Assembly (NCBI GenBank): GCA_006383075.2
Contig: SMNH02000011.1
Location: 1,979 to 65,978 of the forward strand
Direction: 5' to 3'
Origin: Kordia sp. TARA_039_SRF
Lineage (GTDB): Bacteria > Bacteroidota > Bacteroidia > Flavobacteriales > Flavobacteriaceae
DNA length: 64,000 nucleotides
Within the stretch, counting starts at the first letter, position 1. The number at the start of each line of letters is the position of its first letter. A program made the translations under genes and the position numbers. Positions 63,013 through 64,000 of this stretch are shown in pieces. The notes under the pieces were generated by a model. That model searched no databases. It saw only the letters and a program-made list of their open reading frames with translations, and was not told the DNA's origin.

Positions 63013-63042
63013 TACACACAACAATGGTAACCGTTGCACAAG
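63013..63042. repeat. Shrunken attC-like site E (30 bp)
   Basis: tacacacaac (63013-63022) and gttgcacaag (63033-63042) are separated by only ten bases, aatggtaacc. The ends keep the conserved aat and acc of the complete sites, but the inner arms are gone. It may be a deleted site, or a boundary made by insertion of the transposase relic. Confidence 0.6.
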
Positions 63043-63106
63043 TCCATAATTTCAAAAAAACAAGGCATTTTTAGCGCTTTTTAGGGTGTCTTTTTTTTAG
63101 CTTTAA

Positions 63107-63427
63107 CTATGTAACTCTAAAATAAACATCGCTTAGAATAAAGGAATAGTGTTTACATAATGGCTTTATATTGAAAATAATTGAGTCAAGTGAATTCGTT
63201 CCACTTTTTGCTGTTTTTGTAATGAATTTCAGGTATTTCTTTAAGTTATAAGCAATAGCTGCCATGTGCATGACTTTGTTAGCCTGTTTGATGCCTATGG
63301 TAAACAATTACAAATAAGCTACATCTAATACTGCTGACAAACGACGATAAAAGTTCTCTTTGAGAACACAATCACTTAACTGAAAATTGTTGAATAATTT
63401 TTCTTGATAGATTTTCTTGCCTTGCAT
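63107..63427 (-). pseudogene. Cassette 5: IS1182-like transposase relic, internally deleted
   Basis: From the ATG at 63427, MQGKKIYQEKLFNNFQLSDC then VLKENFYRRLSAVLDVAYL is the start of an IS1182-type transposase. An in-frame TAA follows, and then, in the same frame, KQANKVMHMAAIAYNLKKYL is the C-terminal end of such transposases. About 350 codons of the middle, including the DDE centre, are missing. The outer ends (gttgcacaagtc at 63033 and gacttgtgcaac at 63459) could be the IS terminal repeats or the cassette boxes. Confidence 0.75.
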
Positions 63428-63460
63428 ACAATAAGACACGCAATTATTCAATATCTTAGA

Positions 63461-63603
63461 CTTGTGCAACAGGCACACGGTATATAAGCAATAGCGAGAC
63501 AGTGCAAAAACCAATCGAAATGACTTTTAATAAATTTTGTACATTAGCCAAACGGCAGTAGTTTTAAGTGCTACTGCATATATACTTTATCGTTGTACGC
63601 AAG
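63461..63603. repeat. attC-like site F (143 bp)
   Basis: cttgtgcaac (63461-63470), left arm gtatataagc, right arm gcatatatac (9 of 10 pair), then gttgtacgcaag (63592-63603). Central part differs from sites C and D. Confidence 0.65.
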
Positions 63604-63631
63604 AACAACGATAACAAATAAAATAAAACTG

Positions 63632-64000
63632 ATGAAAAGATTATTATTGATTATTTATTCTATTGGAATTTTTACTGTAAATGCTCAAAATTCTGGAGAT
63701 TTAGATATAACTTTTGGTAACAATGGATTCTCTTGGGCTGGTGCTGGTCCTCTTGATGATTATTTGAGTGATTTACTTGTAGATTCAAATGGCGGTATTA
63801 TTGGGTTGGGAACAGTTTATGAAGGTGGTAGTACTCACGATTTTGCTTTAGTTAAAGTAACTAGCGATGGAGTCGACTGGGATTCAAATTTTGCGAATAA
63901 TGGTATTAACACATCTACACAAATTAGTACAAGCCCTTATTCTGGTATTATTGGAGTACTACAACAGGATGGTAAAATTCTTGCAAGTGGTAGTCAAGGT
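63632..64000 (+). CDS. Cassette 6: delta-60 repeat (beta-propeller) secreted protein, 5' part
   Basis: 123 codons to the window edge. Signal peptide (MKRLLLIIYSIGIFTVNA), then SGDLDITFGNNGFSW and later ILQ-type repeats (DYLSDLLVDSNGGIIGLG, VKVTSDGVDWDSNFANNG, QQDGKILASGSQG), which are delta-60/DUF5122 repeats forming a propeller. Such proteins are commonly secreted by type IX in flavobacteria; a sorting domain, if any, would lie beyond the window. It follows the last box gttgtacgcaag closely. Confidence 0.85.
   Translation, partial: MKRLLLIIYSIGIFTVNAQNSGDLDITFGNNGFSWAGAGPLDDYLSDLLVDSNGGIIGLGTVYEGGSTHDFALVKVTSDGVDWDSNFANNGINTSTQISTSPYSGIIGVLQQDGKILASGSQG

Larger units (their letters stand above)
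58378..64000 (+). mobile_element. Integron-like gene-cassette array (partial, no integrase seen)
   Basis: Single-gene units are joined head to tail by sites of 136-143 bp shaped like attC. Each unit begins with a 9-12 bp box and ends with its exact reverse complement: unit 1 gttgtgtacc (58378) and ggtacacaac (58833); unit 2 gttaggcac (58962) and gtgcctaac (60923); unit 3 gttgtagcac (61049) and gtgctacaac (61826); unit 4 gttgtgtgta (61954) and tacacacaac (63013); unit 5 gttgcacaag (63033) and cttgtgcaac (63461). Every box carries GTT/AAC at the same place, as in R'/R'' of attC. All intact genes point the same way. No tyrosine integrase is visible to the left. Confidence 0.75.

Noticed and set aside
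58378-63042. Each cassette as an independent transposon with its own terminal inverted repeats
   Set aside because: The units abut and share structured sites with conserved inner arms, no transposase belongs to them, and no target duplications are seen; a cassette model explains more.
63308-63514. Intact small gene upstream of the transposase relic
   Set aside because: The frame from 63427 matches the N-terminus of an IS1182-type transposase and continues past the stop in frame with its C-terminus, so it is part of one pseudogene.

Overview
The window looks like chromosome of a marine-type Flavobacteriaceae bacterium (Bacteroidota), possibly Kordia-like; the genus is a guess. The evidence is the AT-rich composition, promoter boxes of the Bacteroidota type (TAnnTTTG), a type IX secretion signature (a PorV-like protein, and a secreted protease with a C-terminal sorting domain), a DUF4105/Lnb-like protein, a fused E1 alpha/beta 2-oxoacid dehydrogenase, and the kpsF-tatC-AhpD-like-lptB order.

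Layout. (1) 1 to about 11.4 kb is the early region of a Mu-like transposable prophage. It is transcribed leftward from a divergent repressor switch: repressor, small HTH protein, MuA-like DDE transposase, MuB-like ATPase, RecA-like ATPase, Gam, GemA-like protein, a phage-borne NdpA-like nucleoid protein, and many very small genes coupled by ATGA, TAATG or TGATG overlaps. The morphogenesis genes would lie left of the window. (2) 11.4-12.27 kb is a gene-free block rich in short repeats, probably the phage end and junction. (3) 12.27-50.4 kb is ordinary host chromosome: acyltransferase, branched-chain E1, 2OG/Fe(II) dioxygenase, a SUI1/DUF1835/nucleoside phosphorylase/binding-protein operon, ung, mutS2, csaA-like, a cyclophilin-FKBP fusion, a lipoprotein/TPR histidine kinase/response regulator set, recQ, kpsF-tatC-lptB, pssA, PorV-like, Lnb-like, exopolysaccharide genes, an ECF sigma/anti-sigma pair beside a fasciclin gene, and a secreted metalloprotease. 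(4) 50.5-54.5 kb is a restriction-modification island with a Dam/DpnM-like methylase, a DpnA-like methylase, two candidate nucleases and a C-protein-like regulator. (5) uvrA follows. (6) 57.82-58.07 kb holds an array of six hairpins whose stems differ in sequence but stay paired, around a conserved loop.

(7) From 58.378 kb to the right edge lies what I consider the main discovery: an integron-like gene-cassette array with no integrase in view. Single genes (lipoprotein, PIF1-like helicase, pseudopilin-like protein, alpha/beta hydrolase, a relic transposase, a delta-60 repeat protein) are separated by sites of about 136-143 bp shaped like attC. The 9-12 bp box that starts each cassette is the exact reverse complement of the box that ends the same cassette. 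This is the pattern expected if each cassette was once a circle carrying one folded attC site.
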